Assembly: GCF_029952445.1 (NCBI RefSeq)
Contig: NZ_JAQPPK010000035.1
Coordinates: 1-41,584 of the forward strand
DNA: 41,584 nt
Origin: Paenarthrobacter nitroguajacolicus
GTDB taxonomy: Bacteria; Actinomycetota; Actinomycetes; Actinomycetales; Micrococcaceae
Direction of reading: 5' to 3'
Under the pieces are notes generated by a model, which did no database searches, was not told the DNA's origin, and was given only the letters and a program-made list of their open reading frames with translations. A program made the position numbers and the translations under genes. Position 1 is the first letter of the stretch. Each line of letters starts with the position of its first letter. This document shows positions 16,952-24,459 of the stretch, one piece after another.

Positions 16952-16995
16952 CTTGTATACCAAAATAGCCTAAAGCAGGATTCATGCGATGTAAA
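16952..16995 (-). promoter_or_regulatory. Promoter with overlapping GntR operator for the Dpp-type operon
   Basis: On the minus strand: -35 TTTACA (16990-16995), a 17-bp spacer and -10 TAGGCT (16967-16972). After 3-4 bp comes TTGGTATACAAG (16952-16963), a 10/12 match to the TTGGTATACCAA palindrome at 5877. A repressor there would cover the transcription start. The architecture is the same as that of the MFS promoter at 5845-5888. Confidence 0.72.
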
Positions 16996-17000
16996 TCACA
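16985..17000. promoter_or_regulatory. CRP/GlxR-like site in the divergent promoter region
   Basis: TGCGATGTAAATCACA matches the CRP-family consensus TGTGA-N6-TCACA at nine of ten positions. It overlaps the -35 of the Dpp-type operon promoter and lies between the two GntR-type operators. It would allow cAMP-linked control of one or both divergent operons. Confidence 0.45.
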
Positions 17001-17013
17001 AATAATGTATTGT

Positions 17014-17025
17014 TTGGAATACCAG
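17014..17025. promoter_or_regulatory. GntR-type operator upstream of the second amidohydrolase
   Basis: TTGGAATACCAG is a 10/12 match to TTGGTATACCAA. It lies just downstream of AT-rich -10-like sequence (TAATGTATTGT, 17003-17013) and 62 bp centre to centre from the operator at 16952-16963. It would control the rightward gene. Confidence 0.6.
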
Positions 17026-17073
17026 AAAGTAGTTATCGCAATGTCCGCAGCCGGACGGGAATCAGGAGTCGAC

Positions 17074-18540
17074 GTGCCCACCAAGGTCACCGCCCGCTAT
17101 GTACTGGGCCACCACAACGGACGCCACGTGTTACTGGAGGACGCATGCGTGGTCTACTCCGGCCACACCATCGAGTACGTCGGCCATGACTACGCCGGCC
17201 CTGTGGATGGGGAGCACCGGCTGGGGGAGGCGCTGCTGATGCCGGGCTTGATCGACCTGGACGCCCTCACCGACATCGACCACCTCATCCTGGACAGCTG
17301 GGCAGGTCCGGAGCAGGCCAAGGGCCACCAGTGGTCGGAGGACTATTTCCGGAACCACCGCGCCAACGTGTTCACCGACGATGAGCGCCAGCAGATCCGT
17401 GAATACGCCCTCATCCAACTGGTCCTGCACGGCATCACCACCTACATGCCCATTGCCTCCGAGGTGCACTCAGAATGGGCTGAGCCGTTTCAGGAACTGG
17501 TGGGCATGGCGGAAACCAGCCGGCGGCTGGGCCTGCGGGGCTATCTTGGCCCCGCCTATCGCTCCGGCGTAAACGTCGTGTTGGAGGACGGCGAACGCTC
17601 AGTGATGTTCGACCCCGACCGCGGCCGGGACGGGCTCGCCGATGCCTTGCGCTTCATTGACTACGCGAAGGATCTGGACGATCCGCTGGTCAACGGAGTC
17701 CTGCTCCCGTGCCGCATTGAGACACTGGACCTCGAGTTGCTCAAAGCCACCGCTGTGGCATCCGCCGAACGGGACGTGCTGGTGCGCCTGCACTCACTCC
17801 AGGGGCTTGTGGAGCGCCAGCTCATCCTGGACTGGCATGGCCTGACGCCGCTTGAACTCCTGGACCAGGTTGGCCTGCTCAATGAACGGCTCCTCATCCC
17901 GCATGCCACCTACACAGACAGGAACCCCGTGGTGCATGGCGAGGACCGTGGCGACCTCGCCCGATTGGCAGGCAGCGGTGCCAGCATCATCCACTGCCCC
18001 CTGACCTCCATGCGCTACGGGAGCACGCTGGACTCCTTCGCCGCGTACAAGGAAGCCGGAATCAACATCTCCTTGGGCACGGACTCGTTCCCGCCGGACC
18101 TCATCCGGGGAATCGACGCCGGCGTCCAGCTCGGCAAGATCCTCGCGGGCAGGAACGACGCCGGTGATGTCGCCGGATACTTCGACGCCGCCACCGTGGG
18201 AGGTGCGCGGGCGTTGAGGCGCCCGGACCTGGGCCGGCTTGAGCCAGGCGCCCAGGCCGACCTTGTGGCCTTTTCCCTGGGGGACATCCGCGACGGCGTC
18301 CACGAGGACCCGCTGAGGACCCTGCTCCTGAACGGGACGGCCCGCCAGGCAGTGCTGTCAGTGGTCGCCGGCCGGACGGTGATGGCCGACGGCGTGATCG
18401 AAGGTGTGGACCTGGAATTCTGGCGGGCCAAGGGACAGGAATTGTTCCACAAGATGCGCCGTGCCTACAGCGAACGTGACGTCAGGAACCGTCCTGCCGA
18501 TGAGCTGTTTCCTCCCGTGTATGCTCGGTTGGAACGCTGA
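17074..18540 (+). CDS. Amidohydrolase-like protein (chlorohydrolase/TRZ-ATZ type) lacking the HxH motif
   Basis: A 488-residue member of the amidohydrolase superfamily, nearest to the ATZ/TRZ chlorohydrolase and deaminase group. The beta-sandwich N-terminus leads to LLMPGLIDLDALTDIDHLIL, where family members normally carry HxH; here the two positions are Asp63 and Leu65. Later barrel motifs are kept: LVRLHSLQG, LLIPHATYTDRN, IIHCPLTSMRYGSTL and ISLGTDSFPPDL with the catalytic-type Asp. GTG at 17074 is chosen because AGGAG lies 5 nt upstream; ATG 17041 (499 residues) is possible. It is divergent from the Dpp-type operon and shares operators with it. It could bind metal differently or lack hydrolase activity. 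Confidence 0.85.
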   Translation: MPTKVTARYVLGHHNGRHVLLEDACVVYSGHTIEYVGHDYAGPVDGEHRLGEALLMPGLIDLDALTDIDHLILDSWAGPEQAKGHQWSEDYFRNHRANVFTDDERQQIREYALIQLVLHGITTYMPIASEVHSEWAEPFQELVGMAETSRRLGLRGYLGPAYRSGVNVVLEDGERSVMFDPDRGRDGLADALRFIDYAKDLDDPLVNGVLLPCRIETLDLELLKATAVASAERDVLVRLHSLQGLVERQLILDWHGLTPLELLDQVGLLNERLLIPHATYTDRNPVVHGEDRGDLARLAGSGASIIHCPLTSMRYGSTLDSFAAYKEAGINISLGTDSFPPDLIRGIDAGVQLGKILAGRNDAGDVAGYFDAATVGGARALRRPDLGRLEPGAQADLVAFSLGDIRDGVHEDPLRTLLLNGTARQAVLSVVAGRTVMADGVIEGVDLEFWRAKGQELFHKMRRAYSERDVRNRPADELFPPVYARLER

Positions 18541-18574
18541 CCGGCGCCGCCCGGCACCGGGAGCGGACGCAGGG

Positions 18575-19276
18575 ATGAAGGGAAGTTCCACAGTGGCTGA
18601 GGCGACGCCGGAAACCGGGAATGGCCGCGATGACGAGGCCCGGGCGGAGAACGTCTACCAACTGGTGCTCGAAGGCATTGTCACAGGTAAGTATGCGCAG
18701 GGCGCACGGCTCCGTGAGCGCGAACTCTCGGAGGTCTACAACGTCTCCCGCATCCCGGTGCGGGAAGCCATCCAGCGACTGGAACAGGACGGCTTCGTTG
18801 CAACTTTCCCGCGGCGTGGTGCGGTGGTGCGCCAACTGACCCTGACCGACGTCAACGAGCTCTTCGACATCCGCCTGTGCCTGGAAACGTTCGCTGCCCG
18901 GATGGCCGCTACCCGGGTTGCGGAGGGAAAGGACGGCGGCCGGCTGGAAGAACTCATGGAGGCCTCCAACGCCGCCATCGATGATGAGCGCACTGAGGAT
19001 GTTGCCTTGATCAGTGCCGAACTTCACGCCGAAATCGTGCGCCTGTCAGGGAACCGGCTCCTTGTCGAGTCCGTCAAACCGCTGTTCGGGCGGATGCGCT
19101 GGATCTTCGGGCTCACGCACAACCGCAGCAATGAACTTCAACGCGACGAACACACCGAGCTGTGCAATGCGATCCTTGCGGGAAAACCGGACCTGGCCTA
19201 CTCCCTTGCCTACTCGCACATCGAGTTGGGCCGCGAGCCCGTCCTGGCCGGGCTCGCGGAGACCCTGGAACCCTAG
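18575..19276 (+). CDS. GntR family transcriptional regulator, FCD (FadR-like) subfamily
   Basis: A 233-residue GntR repressor. The winged helix-turn-helix (residues 26-88) shows LREREL, VSRIPVREAIQRLEQDGFV and PRRGAVVRQL, all diagnostic of GntR. The C-terminal all-helical FCD ligand domain keeps the metal-ligand histidines: ELHAEIVRLSGN, DEHTELCNAI and AYSHIELGRE. It starts 34 nt after the amidohydrolase stop on the same strand, so the two are probably co-transcribed; GTG 18593 is an alternative start. It is the best candidate to bind the TTGGTATACCAA-type sites at 5783, 5877, 16952 and 17014. Its inducer would be the imported substrate or a breakdown product. Confidence 0.92.
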   Translation: MKGSSTVAEATPETGNGRDDEARAENVYQLVLEGIVTGKYAQGARLRERELSEVYNVSRIPVREAIQRLEQDGFVATFPRRGAVVRQLTLTDVNELFDIRLCLETFAARMAATRVAEGKDGGRLEELMEASNAAIDDERTEDVALISAELHAEIVRLSGNRLLVESVKPLFGRMRWIFGLTHNRSNELQRDEHTELCNAILAGKPDLAYSLAYSHIELGREPVLAGLAETLEP

Positions 19277-19285
19277 TAGCAGTAG

Positions 19286-20701
19286 TTAGTCGTCCGCGTC
19301 CGGGTACTCATCCTCGTCGTCGTACCGGCCGGACTCCTCCACCTCGACCTCAAGGATCTTGAGCAGCTCCGTGTCCGGGTTCAGCATGATCGCTGCCTCG
19401 TCGCGACGGTGCTGCAGCACGGTGTCCAGGTAGGACTGGACTGTTTCAGCCAAAGGCACGTACCTGTCCTGCTTCTGGCTCATGTACCAGCGGTGTTCCA
19501 GGACCTCGTGCACCACTTCCGCGGGCTCCAGCTTTCCGGCGAGGTGCCGCGGGATGGAACGGACAATGGGTTCGAAGATCTGGCTGACCCAGATGTGGGC
19601 GCTGATTTCCTCGTCCAGGTCCGGGTTGTTGTCCGCCCGGAACTGGTCCATGTCGTTCAGGAGCCTTCGCGCCTGGTTCTCCTGGGCGTCCAGGCCCGTC
19701 AGGCGCAGCAAGCGCCGCTGGTGATGGCCGGCGTCGACAACTTTGGGCTGGAGCTGGATGGTGGAGCCGTCCGCCGTGGTCTTGATGGCGTATTCCTCCA
19801 CGTCGAAGCCGAGCTCGTTGAGGCGCCGGATGCGGGCTCCAACGCGCCAGCGTTCGCCCAGTTCGAAGGACTCCTTCTCGGTCAGTTCGGTCCAGAGCCG
19901 GCGGTAACTGCCCATGATCAGCTCGCTGGTGGCCACAGGGTCCACCTTCTCCTCGATGAGCCCGCCATCGAGCAGGTCCATCAGCTCACCGGCGATGTTC
20001 ACGCGAGCAATCTCAAGGTCGTATTCACGCTGGCCCATGGACAGGTCCGGGTAAAGCTCACCGGTCTCAGCATCCACCAGGTAGGCGGCGAACGCGCCGG
20101 CGTCGCGGCGGAACAACGTGTTGGACAGCGAGACGTCGCCCCAGTAGAAGCCGATCAGGTGCAGCCGGACCAGCAAAAGAGCCTGGGCATCAATAAGCCG
20201 GGTCAGGGTGTCCTTGCGCAGCATCTGGGAGAACAGGGCGCGGTAGGGCATGGAGAACTTCAAGTGCCGGGTCACCAGCACCGGGTTGAGTGGCCTGCCA
20301 TCCACAGTGGTGCGGCCGGTAATGACGGCAACCGGCTCCACGCAGGGGACGTCCAGGCGGGCCAGCTTGCGCAGCATGTGGTACTCGTGGCGGGCCACGT
20401 GCTCCGAGGTTTCCTTGATGGCGATCACCGAACCGCCCAAATGCGCGAAACGGACAATGTGCCGGGAAATACCGCGGGGAAGCGCGGCGAGGTTCTCAGC
20501 GGGCCAGTCCTCCAGGGCGATGTGCCAGGGCAGGTCCAGCAATTCCGGATCCGCAGTGGCCGCCGTAATGTTCAGCGAACCGATGACGCTCGCCGGAGGG
20601 GCACCATCCTGTGCGCTGGCAGCCTCGGTCCGGGGGAGCTTGCCGATCTGCCCGTAGTCGGTGGGTTCGTCGTGCCACTGGGCTTCGTTTTGCTCGCTCA
20701 T
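19286..20701 (-). CDS. DUF4032 protein, kinase-like
   Basis: A 471-residue protein of the actinobacterial DUF4032 family. A protein-kinase-like lobe can be seen at residues 75-240. It has a beta-strand lysine (SVIAIKETSEH), a catalytic-loop-like segment (VRLHLIGFYWGDVSLSNTLF, with Asp and Asn in place of the HRD...N pattern) and a metal-binding-loop-like YLVDAETGELY. The rest is a helical DUF4032 region rich in acidic residues, ending EVEESGRYDDEDEYPDADD. The pattern resembles lipopolysaccharide-kinase or aminoglycoside-phosphotransferase folds. Substrate and activity are unknown. Its ATG overlaps the TGA of the GH20 gene by 4 nt, so expression is coupled. Confidence 0.85.
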   Translation of the reverse strand: MSEQNEAQWHDEPTDYGQIGKLPRTEAASAQDGAPPASVIGSLNITAATADPELLDLPWHIALEDWPAENLAALPRGISRHIVRFAHLGGSVIAIKETSEHVARHEYHMLRKLARLDVPCVEPVAVITGRTTVDGRPLNPVLVTRHLKFSMPYRALFSQMLRKDTLTRLIDAQALLLVRLHLIGFYWGDVSLSNTLFRRDAGAFAAYLVDAETGELYPDLSMGQREYDLEIARVNIAGELMDLLDGGLIEEKVDPVATSELIMGSYRRLWTELTEKESFELGERWRVGARIRRLNELGFDVEEYAIKTTADGSTIQLQPKVVDAGHHQRRLLRLTGLDAQENQARRLLNDMDQFRADNNPDLDEEISAHIWVSQIFEPIVRSIPRHLAGKLEPAEVVHEVLEHRWYMSQKQDRYVPLAETVQSYLDTVLQHRRDEAAIMLNPDTELLKILEVEVEESGRYDDEDEYPDADD

Positions 20702-22284
20702 GCCTCAATTGTTCCGTACTCGGACGGGGCCGGTGCACCCGGCGCCGTGAAGGGGTTGGCCGGCGATGCCGACCATTCGACGTCGGGGGCCTCCTGGAAA
20801 GCGACCCCCTGCTTGGCGAGGCGCTCACCAAAGGCGCCCAGCCGACGTCGGAAGTCACCGGCGTTGCGGACTTCCTGACCGGACCAAGCGACTTCCGCCA
20901 AGGAGATGGCCCGTGGATACAGCAGCCATTGTGCCTGTTGGTTGTTGCGCACTGTTTCGGTCCAGAGCGGGCCTTCGATGCCCAGGATTTGCTGGTCTTT
21001 CAAACCACCTTGGGCTGGATCCCAGTTGTAGTACTCGGCCCAGGTGAATGGCCCGCCCTTTACCCACTCAAGGCCGATGGGACTGTCCGGGGAGTACTTT
21101 TGGTCCAGATAGGTGTTGGCTGCAGGGGACATGATCACCGTGGGGGCGCCTGCCTCAGCCTTCTGGATGGTGGCATCGAGTTCGCCGAACCAGTACTGGA
21201 CCACGGCTCCGGTTGGAAGCTCTGCCTCGGCGTACTCGTTCCAGCCCACCACGGTCTTTCCCGTGAGCGAGGCCAAGCGTGCGAACTCCTGCATCATCTG
21301 CAGGTAGTTCCCGTGTCCCGTAACCAAGGCCTCGTCGCCGCCGATGTGCAGGTAAGGACCCACGGTCATTTCGGCAAGCTGGCCCAGGACCTCGGCGACG
21401 AACTCGTACGTCACCGGAAGCGAAGCATCCAGCGTTGACCAGCCCACATCCGCGGTGGTGCTCATTGCCTTGGCAGCGCCGTCCGGGTTGAGTTGCGGGA
21501 TGGCTGCCAGGGCGGCATTGACGTGGCCCGGAAGGTCGATCTCCGGAATGACCACCACGTTTTTCGCAGCGGCATAGGCTTGAAGATCCCTGAACTCCTG
21601 CTGGGTATAGAAGCCCGAGGCGCCGCGGGGCGGAACTGCCGTGGCGACTTCCACAGCACCCTGCCCACCCACGGCGGTCAACTGGCCATAGTCCAGTCCG
21701 GAAGGATTGTGCTCCGGCTGGCGGATCTCGATCCTCCAACCCTGGTCATCGGTCAGGTGCAGGTGGAGGGCATTGAACTTGAACTGGGTCATGACGTCGA
21801 TCTGCTCCTTCACCTCCTCCACCGTGAGGAAGTTGCGGGCTACGTCCAGCATGAGGCCGCGGTAGGCGAAGCGCGGTTCGTCCAGAATTTCGACGGCGGG
21901 AACCACCCACGCGCGGTTTTCGGCGGGTCCGCTTTCCTCGATGGCAGACGGGAAAAGTTGTCGGAGCGTCTGCACGCCATTGAAGAGGCCTGCCGGAGTG
22001 GAAGCAGTGAGCCGCACTCCAGCGTCGGTGACCTTCAGTGCGTAGGCCTCACGGCCGCCGTCGAACGCCGCCGCAAGCTCCAGCGCAATATCTCCGGGGC
22101 GGGATTCTTCAACGAGGGGCAGCGCATATCCAGTTGCGTTGCGCAGCAGCGCGCCCAGCTGCCCCGCGAGCTCCACCGCGGAACCGCTGGTAGCGATCCT
22201 GGCCGCGGGGGAGAGCGTGAAGGCCGGGCTGTCCTGAAGTGCAACGTGGGAGGGCCGTGGGATGAGGTTGTCCGTGGTGTTCAT
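20698..22284 (-). CDS. Beta-N-acetylhexosaminidase, GH20
   Basis: A 528-residue glycoside hydrolase family 20 enzyme that removes terminal GlcNAc or GalNAc. The N-terminal GH20b domain (residues 1-140) is followed by the catalytic barrel: RGLMLDVARNFLTVEEVKEQID, FNALHLHLTDDQGWRIEI, IPEIDLPGHVNAALA and HIGGDEAL, which holds the catalytic pair D317-E318 for substrate-assisted catalysis. WNEY and WTETVRN later complete the acetamido pocket. No signal peptide is visible, so it acts in the cytoplasm, for example on imported chitobiose or recycled wall sugars. It is coupled to DUF4032 by a 4-nt overlap and lies 88 bp downstream of the MsiK-type ATPase, with a hairpin between. Confidence 0.93.
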   Translation of the reverse strand: MNTTDNLIPRPSHVALQDSPAFTLSPAARIATSGSAVELAGQLGALLRNATGYALPLVEESRPGDIALELAAAFDGGREAYALKVTDAGVRLTASTPAGLFNGVQTLRQLFPSAIEESGPAENRAWVVPAVEILDEPRFAYRGLMLDVARNFLTVEEVKEQIDVMTQFKFNALHLHLTDDQGWRIEIRQPEHNPSGLDYGQLTAVGGQGAVEVATAVPPRGASGFYTQQEFRDLQAYAAAKNVVVIPEIDLPGHVNAALAAIPQLNPDGAAKAMSTTADVGWSTLDASLPVTYEFVAEVLGQLAEMTVGPYLHIGGDEALVTGHGNYLQMMQEFARLASLTGKTVVGWNEYAEAELPTGAVVQYWFGELDATIQKAEAGAPTVIMSPAANTYLDQKYSPDSPIGLEWVKGGPFTWAEYYNWDPAQGGLKDQQILGIEGPLWTETVRNNQQAQWLLYPRAISLAEVAWSGQEVRNAGDFRRRLGAFGERLAKQGVAFQEAPDVEWSASPANPFTAPGAPAPSEYGTIEA

Positions 22285-22319
22285 GCCGTTCTTTCGCAGG
22301 AGTTGGGTTAACGTGATAA

Positions 22320-22344
22320 CGGCCCGACCGGAAGGGTCGGGCCG
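22320..22344 (-). terminator. Hairpin after the MsiK-type ATPase gene
   Basis: A perfect 10-bp stem (CGGCCCGACC / GGTCGGGCCG) with a 5-nt loop follows the ATPase stop by about 28 nt and precedes the GH20 start by about 35 nt. The U-tract is poor, so it is a likely GC-rich or partial terminator. Confidence 0.6.
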
Positions 22345-22372
22345 CCATCACATGCGGAACGTGCAGACGTGA

Positions 22373-23455
22373 TTAGTCGCCCAGGCGCAGGCCCGTCTTG
22401 GTGTCGAACAGGTGCACGTGGCCGGACTGCGGACGTACGAAGATGGACTCGCCCTTCATCGGAGGACGACGGCCATCGACGCGGGCGACGATGTCGTGGC
22501 TCTTGCCATCAAGGGTGGTGTGGCCGTAGACGTATGCGTCGGCGCCGAGTTCTTCAACAACGTCAACCTCGACCTGGAGGCCTTCGCCGTTGCCGACGGT
22601 CTCGAGGTCTTCCGGGCGGGAACCGACCGTGACGGTCTGGCCGGAAGCTTCCTGGAGCACGTCGCGCGGCACGGGGTAGATCGTGCCACCGAACTGGACG
22701 CCGCCGTCGACAACCGGCAGTTCCAGCAGGTTCATGGCCGGGGAGCCAATGAAGCCTGCAACGAAGACGTTCTTCGGCTTGTCGTAGAGGTTGCGCGGGG
22801 TGTCAACCTGCTGCAGAAGGCCGTCCTTGAGGACTGCAACGCGGTCACCCATGGTCATTGCCTCGACCTGGTCGTGCGTCACGTAAACCGTGGTGACGCC
22901 GAGGCGGCGGGTCAGGGACGCGATCTGCGTACGGGTCTGGACGCGGAGCTTGGCGTCAAGGTTGGAAAGCGGCTCATCCATGAGGAAGACCTGCGGGTTT
23001 CGGACGATTGCACGGCCCATGGCAACACGCTGGCGCTGACCACCGGAGAGTGCCTTCGGCTTGCGGTCCAGGTACTGCTCGAGGTCAAGAAGCTTGGCGG
23101 CTTCGCGAACACGCTCGGCGCGCTCTTCCTTGGAGACGCCGGCGATCTTCAGTGCGAAGCCCATGTTGTCCGCAACGGTCATGTGCGGGTACAGGGCGTA
23201 GTTCTGGAAGACCATTGCGATGTCGCGGTCCTTCGGCGGAACATCCGTGACGTCGCGGTCACCGATCAGAATGCGGCCGGCGTTCACATCCTCAAGACCT
23301 GCGAGCATGCGCAGGGAGGTGGACTTACCGCAACCGGAGGGTCCAACGAGGACCAGGAATTCGCCATCGGCGATGTCGATGTTGAGCTTATCGACGGCGG
23401 GCTTATCTGTGCCCGGGTACAGACGCGTAGCGTTATCAAAAGTAACTGTAGCCAC
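22373..23455 (-). CDS. Sugar ABC transporter ATP-binding protein, UgpC/MsmX/MsiK type
   Basis: A 360-residue ATPase of the CUT1 (carbohydrate) ABC class. Walker A (LVGPSGCGKSTSLRML), the signature (LSGGQRQRVAMGRAIV), Walker B (VFLMDEPLSNLDAKL) and switch (VYVTHDQVEAMTMGDR) are all present. A C-terminal regulatory MalK-type OB domain (residues 235-360) follows. The start is GTG 23455 (VATVTFDNATRLYPG, the usual N-terminus), with AAGGGA about 9 nt upstream. No permease or binding protein genes are adjacent, as expected for an MsiK-type ATPase that energises several sugar importers. The CUT1 operon at 34.3-37.5 kb lacks its own ATPase and is a likely client. Confidence 0.92.
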   Translation of the reverse strand: MATVTFDNATRLYPGTDKPAVDKLNIDIADGEFLVLVGPSGCGKSTSLRMLAGLEDVNAGRILIGDRDVTDVPPKDRDIAMVFQNYALYPHMTVADNMGFALKIAGVSKEERAERVREAAKLLDLEQYLDRKPKALSGGQRQRVAMGRAIVRNPQVFLMDEPLSNLDAKLRVQTRTQIASLTRRLGVTTVYVTHDQVEAMTMGDRVAVLKDGLLQQVDTPRNLYDKPKNVFVAGFIGSPAMNLLELPVVDGGVQFGGTIYPVPRDVLQEASGQTVTVGSRPEDLETVGNGEGLQVEVDVVEELGADAYVYGHTTLDGKSHDIVARVDGRRPPMKGESIFVRPQSGHVHLFDTKTGLRLGD

Positions 23456-23527
23456 AGTTATCAATCCCTTCACCGGCAGGTACGTGCCGGACGATCCGTT
23501 GTGAATGGTTCATTTTCTTCAGTTGAA

Positions 23528-23550
23528 CTCCCCGGCCCAAGGCCGGGGAG
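23528..23550 (-). other. Strong hairpin between otsB and the MsiK-type gene
   Basis: A perfect 10-bp stem (CTCCCCGGCC / GGCCGGGGAG) with a 3-nt loop. It could end otsAB transcription, or be the 5' end of the ATPase mRNA, because a -10-like TACGAT (minus strand, 23554-23559) lies just upstream. Confidence 0.6.
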
Positions 23551-23573
23551 GATCGTATGACGCCGCACGGTAC

Positions 23574-23589
23574 TGTGCGTCACATCACA
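23574..23589. promoter_or_regulatory. CRP/GlxR-like site upstream of the MsiK-type ATPase gene
   Basis: TGTGCGTCACATCACA matches TGTGA-N6-TCACA at nine of ten positions. It lies about 120 bp upstream of the ATPase start and about 15-20 bp upstream of the TACGAT -10 candidate, where a CRP-type activator could contact RNA polymerase. Confidence 0.5.
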
Positions 23590-23661
23590 ACCAAGAGTAT
23601 GTCAGACTTTTTGACTAACTACCTAAATGTTACGAACATCACATGTTGCGCTGATCACTGG

Positions 23662-24459
23662 CTACGCCTCGGCGGTGACCCTGCGCCGCTCCCGCAGGAG
23701 CGCTTCCAACAACTCGGCCACGTGAACGGGAGCCTCCACGCGGTACTGCGCCTGGGTGAAATCAAGACCGACTTTGATGCCAACGTCATCGCCCATCAGC
23801 CTGCCCAGTGCGTCCTCATCAGTGACGTCATCGCCGGCAAACAGGATGGCCGTGGCACCTGTCGCCTGGCGCAGGAACTCCACAGCTTCGCCCTTGGAAG
23901 CATGGACCACCGACGTTTCCAGCACACGCTTGCCCGTCTTCAGGTACACCCCGGGATGTTCGCGCAGGACCCGGGTGGCGGCCTCGACGGCGTCTTCAGC
24001 CACGTCGTCGTCAGCCATCCGGGTGTGGAGGACCACTCCGGCGGGTTTGTCTTCCAGAACTGTTCCAGGAGCGATGTTCACAATCTCGGCCAGGACCTCG
24101 CGGACTGCGGCCAGTTTCTTCCGCTGCTCCTCGTCCAGTTCCAGGCCCAAGGATCCCTCGCCCAGCCATACCTCGGCTCCGTGGCTACCGATCAACAGCG
24201 TGTCCGCAGGGGGAGAGGCGACCAACCGCAGGCTGTCCAGGGCCCTGCCCGAGATGAGTGCCGTCGTCGTGCGTGGCAGTTCGGCGAGGCTCGCCAAGGC
24301 CGTGGCCGACCTCGGAAGGGGCCGCGCGTCCTCGGCGCTATCGACGATCGGGGACAGGGTTCCGTCGAAATCGAGCGCCACCAGCAAGTGTTCAGTGGTG
24401 GAGATGCGGCGGACGGCGTCCAGCAACTCCGGCGTCAAGGACAGGTCCTCAGCTGTCAT
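23662..24459 (-). CDS. otsB: Trehalose-6-phosphate phosphatase
   Basis: A 265-residue HAD-family phosphatase that converts trehalose-6-phosphate to trehalose. The nucleophile motif is D30-F-D32-GTLSPIV. Motif II (TALISGRAL), GSHGAEVWLG and the late acidic motif LFAGDDVTDEDAL are also clear, along with the HASKGEAVEFL lysine region. The ATG at 24459 overlaps the end of otsA by 11 nt and has AAGGTGG about 7 nt upstream, so translation is coupled. It completes the OtsA-OtsB route from UDP-glucose and glucose-6-phosphate, which serves osmotic and stress protection. Confidence 0.94.
   Translation of the reverse strand: MTAEDLSLTPELLDAVRRISTTEHLLVALDFDGTLSPIVDSAEDARPLPRSATALASLAELPRTTTALISGRALDSLRLVASPPADTLLIGSHGAEVWLGEGSLGLELDEEQRKKLAAVREVLAEIVNIAPGTVLEDKPAGVVLHTRMADDDVAEDAVEAATRVLREHPGVYLKTGKRVLETSVVHASKGEAVEFLRQATGATAILFAGDDVTDEDALGRLMGDDVGIKVGLDFTQAQYRVEAPVHVAELLEALLRERRRVTAEA

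Noticed and set aside
19409..20878. A 489-codon plus-strand open frame opposite DUF4032
   Set aside because: Antisense shadow: it is rich in Gln, His, Gly and Val as expected for the reverse of a high-GC gene, with no recognisable domain.
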